Shown here piece by piece: positions 62,747-64,000 of a stretch of DNA of 64,000 nt. Each line of letters opens with the position of its first letter. Position 1 is the stretch's first letter. The notes below the pieces were generated by a model. The model did not search any database. It saw only the letters and a list, made by a program, of their open reading frames with translations, and was not told the origin of the DNA. This DNA comes from Paroceanicella profunda (GTDB lineage Bacteria > Pseudomonadota > Alphaproteobacteria > Rhodobacterales > Rhodobacteraceae), in contig NZ_CP040818.1 in the NCBI RefSeq assembly GCF_005887635.2, forward strand, positions 62,001 to 126,000, in the 5' to 3' direction. Made by a program: the position numbers and the translations under genes.

Positions 62747-63077
62747 GGCGGTCCCGCACGCGGCACCGCCGCAGGCTCCGGGGCGCCCTGCCCTCCCGGG
62801 ACGTTGGACATCCAGCGAACGGCACGACCCCCGCCACAGCGCGGCCACGCCCTGCCCCATGGCGCGTGAACGTGGCTCCATGGCCATCATCGCGCAGCCA
62901 TGCTGGTTCAGGGGGGGTCCAGCCCATCACGCCGGTCAGAGCGCGTGGCATTGTGTGCCGCGGGAATGCCCGATCCTGCCTCAGGCCAGGCATCGACCTT
63001 CCGCAGGCGAGTGCGCGGCTGCAGGGCGATCGGCATGAAGCGGGGCCAGCCTTGTCCCGGCAGGCGGAGAGGAGAGC
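62747..63077. other. Spacer between convergent batD and response regulator
   Basis: About 330 bp between the stops of two convergent units. It holds no supported gene, and I could not find a clear stem with a T run. Confidence 0.4.
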
Positions 63078-63713
63078 TCACGTCTTGTGTGAGCCAGCCT
63101 CGCCCAGAATGTCCGACATCCGGACCAGTTCCGGCAGGGAGCCCGCCGCCATCTTTCGCATGACGTGTCCGCGATGCAGCTTGACGGTCGCCTCGGTGAC
63201 ATCGATCCGGGCCGCGATCTGCTTGTTCAGCAGCCCGGTTGCGACCAGCGCCATGACCTGACGCTCGCGTTCCGTGAGCGTGGCATACCTGGTGCACAGC
63301 GATGCGCTCCGCTCCGCTTGCGTCATCAGGTCCGCATCCAGCGTGACCGCCCTGTGCACCGCCTCCAGCAAATCCTGCTCGCGCACCGGCTTGGTGAGGA
63401 CATCCACCGCGCCGGCCTTCATGGCGCGAACGGTCATTGGCACGTCGACATGCGCGCTGATGAGCACGACGGGCCGCCGGGCCCCGTTGCGCGCAAGCGA
63501 TTCCTGGAACTCGAGCCCGCTCCTGCCGGGGAGCCGGATGTCCAGGACGATGCAGGAGGGACGCGCGGGCGGCTCCGCGCTCACAAACTCCTGCACGGAC
63601 CCATGGCATGTCGTCCGCAGCCCGACCGACTGGAACAGGCCGCACAGCGCCTCGCACACGCCGTCATCGTCGTCGATCACGACGACGGTCGGCTGTTCAG
63701 TCCGGGCGTGCAT
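63078..63713 (-). CDS. FixJ/NarL-type two-component response regulator
   Basis: 211 residues. Receiver domain: TVVVIDDDDGVCEAL (acidic pocket), SCIVLDIRLPGRSGLEF (phospho-acceptor Asp58), VLISAHVDVPMTVRAMKAGA and DVLTKPVREQD (Lys). C-terminal LuxR-type helix-turn-helix: LTERERQVMALVATGLLNKQ and DVTEATVKLHRGHVMRKMA. It overlaps the kinase gene by 17 bp. Targets unknown; FixJ-type regulators often sense redox or light. Confidence 0.93.
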   Translation of the reverse strand: MHARTEQPTVVVIDDDDGVCEALCGLFQSVGLRTTCHGSVQEFVSAEPPARPSCIVLDIRLPGRSGLEFQESLARNGARRPVVLISAHVDVPMTVRAMKAGAVDVLTKPVREQDLLEAVHRAVTLDADLMTQAERSASLCTRYATLTERERQVMALVATGLLNKQIAARIDVTEATVKLHRGHVMRKMAAGSLPELVRMSDILGEAGSHKT

Positions 63714-64000
63714 TCGTGGTCCCCGCCAGGGGCAGGGCGACGCTGAAGACGCTTCCTGTCGGCGTGTTGTCGCTGGCCCAGATCCGCCCGCGATGGGCTT
63801 CGACGATCGAGCGGCAGATCGAAAGACCCATACCGATCCCCTCGGGTTTCGTGGTGAAGAATGCCTCGAACAGGCGGTCGACGTTATCGGGGTTGAGGCC
63901 GCCTCCGGTGTCCAGAACGCTGAACTGCGCGAAATCTTCGCTTGCAAGCGTCCGGATGGTCAAGCGGCGAAGAGGGCTGTCGGCACCCGACATCGCCTCG
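63697..64000 (-). CDS. Sensor histidine kinase, C-terminal part (runs off the window)
   Basis: About 100 residues of the ATP-binding domain: FSVLDTGGGLNPDNVDRLFE (G1 box), FFTTKPEGIGMGLSICRSIV (F and G2 boxes), GRIWASDNTPTGSVFSVALP. This is the FixL/NtrB-like kinase end. The His-containing and sensor domains lie beyond position 64000. It is upstream of and overlaps the response regulator. Confidence 0.9.
   Translation of the reverse strand, partial: EAMSGADSPLRRLTIRTLASEDFAQFSVLDTGGGLNPDNVDRLFEAFFTTKPEGIGMGLSICRSIVEAHRGRIWASDNTPTGSVFSVALPLAGTTNARPD

Noticed and set aside
63078..63713. Response regulator as PhyR of the general stress response
   Set aside because: It has an N-terminal receiver and a C-terminal LuxR helix-turn-helix, whereas PhyR has an N-terminal sigma-like domain and a C-terminal receiver.

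Overview
The window is high-GC DNA, with GC-ending codons in nearly all core genes. It most resembles an alphaproteobacterium of the order Rhodobacterales. The evidence is the prophage gene order (RuvC-like, DUF6362, ParB-methylase, Dcm, DUF7220, DUF3489, GpA terminase, protease-capsid fusion), an EcfG-type sigma factor with its GGAAC-N17-CGTT promoter, and the mix of polyamine-type ABC transport and MoxR/Bat genes. I cannot name a genus from the sequence alone.

Left core (1-6.3 kb): the tail of an unknown gene, a large DUF3772/MscS mechanosensitive channel overlapping an AlaX-type editing hydrolase, a block of degenerate ~95-bp tandem repeats, a porin-like outer-membrane protein on the minus strand, and tRNA-Ser(GGA) with a strong terminator behind it.

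Island (about 6.3-33.8 kb): directly after tRNA-Ser lies accessory DNA. Its outer shell is a minus-strand defence-type operon. On the right are a WYL regulator of BrxR/CapW type and an ankyrin/sigma-like gene; on the left are the C-terminal end of a Z1-domain protein and a DUF4420 PD-(D/E)XK protein. The middle of that operon is missing. In its place is an 18.7-kb prophage segment (10.56-29.30 kb) bracketed by two inverted, nearly identical 2,496-bp IS21-family elements. The prophage segment holds accessory genes, two methylases, the packaging and head module, and the start of the tail module. It has no integrase, repressor, tape measure, tail tip or lysis genes. Inside the head-tail module, on the opposite strand, sits a MuF-type head morphogenesis protein fused to a CdiA-CT/RNase A-like toxin domain, followed at once by a CdiI-like immunity gene. 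Two other minus-strand cargo genes (zinc-ribbon protein at 12.1-13.3 kb, RHH-like protein at 16.7-17.3 kb) have no function I recognise.

Right core (34-64 kb): a single-domain globin; two M20 peptidases, a LysR regulator and a divergent operon (ABC ATPase, haloacid-dehalogenase-like protein, FAD amine oxidase, binding protein, two permeases, GMC oxidoreductase) that look like uptake and oxidation of a polyamine- or amino-acid-like substrate. Then come a putative nepR-ecfG general-stress locus, an HPII-type catalase with its own candidate EcfG promoter, and a small hydrophilic protein. After these are a periplasmic sulfatase and a periplasmic HAD phosphatase, followed by a MoxR-DUF58-DUF4381-BatA-BatB-BatD envelope-stress operon with overlapping stops and starts. 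The window ends in a FixJ-type response regulator and the end of its histidine kinase. Several intergenic regions carry short tandem repeats (95, 42, 9 and 9 bp).
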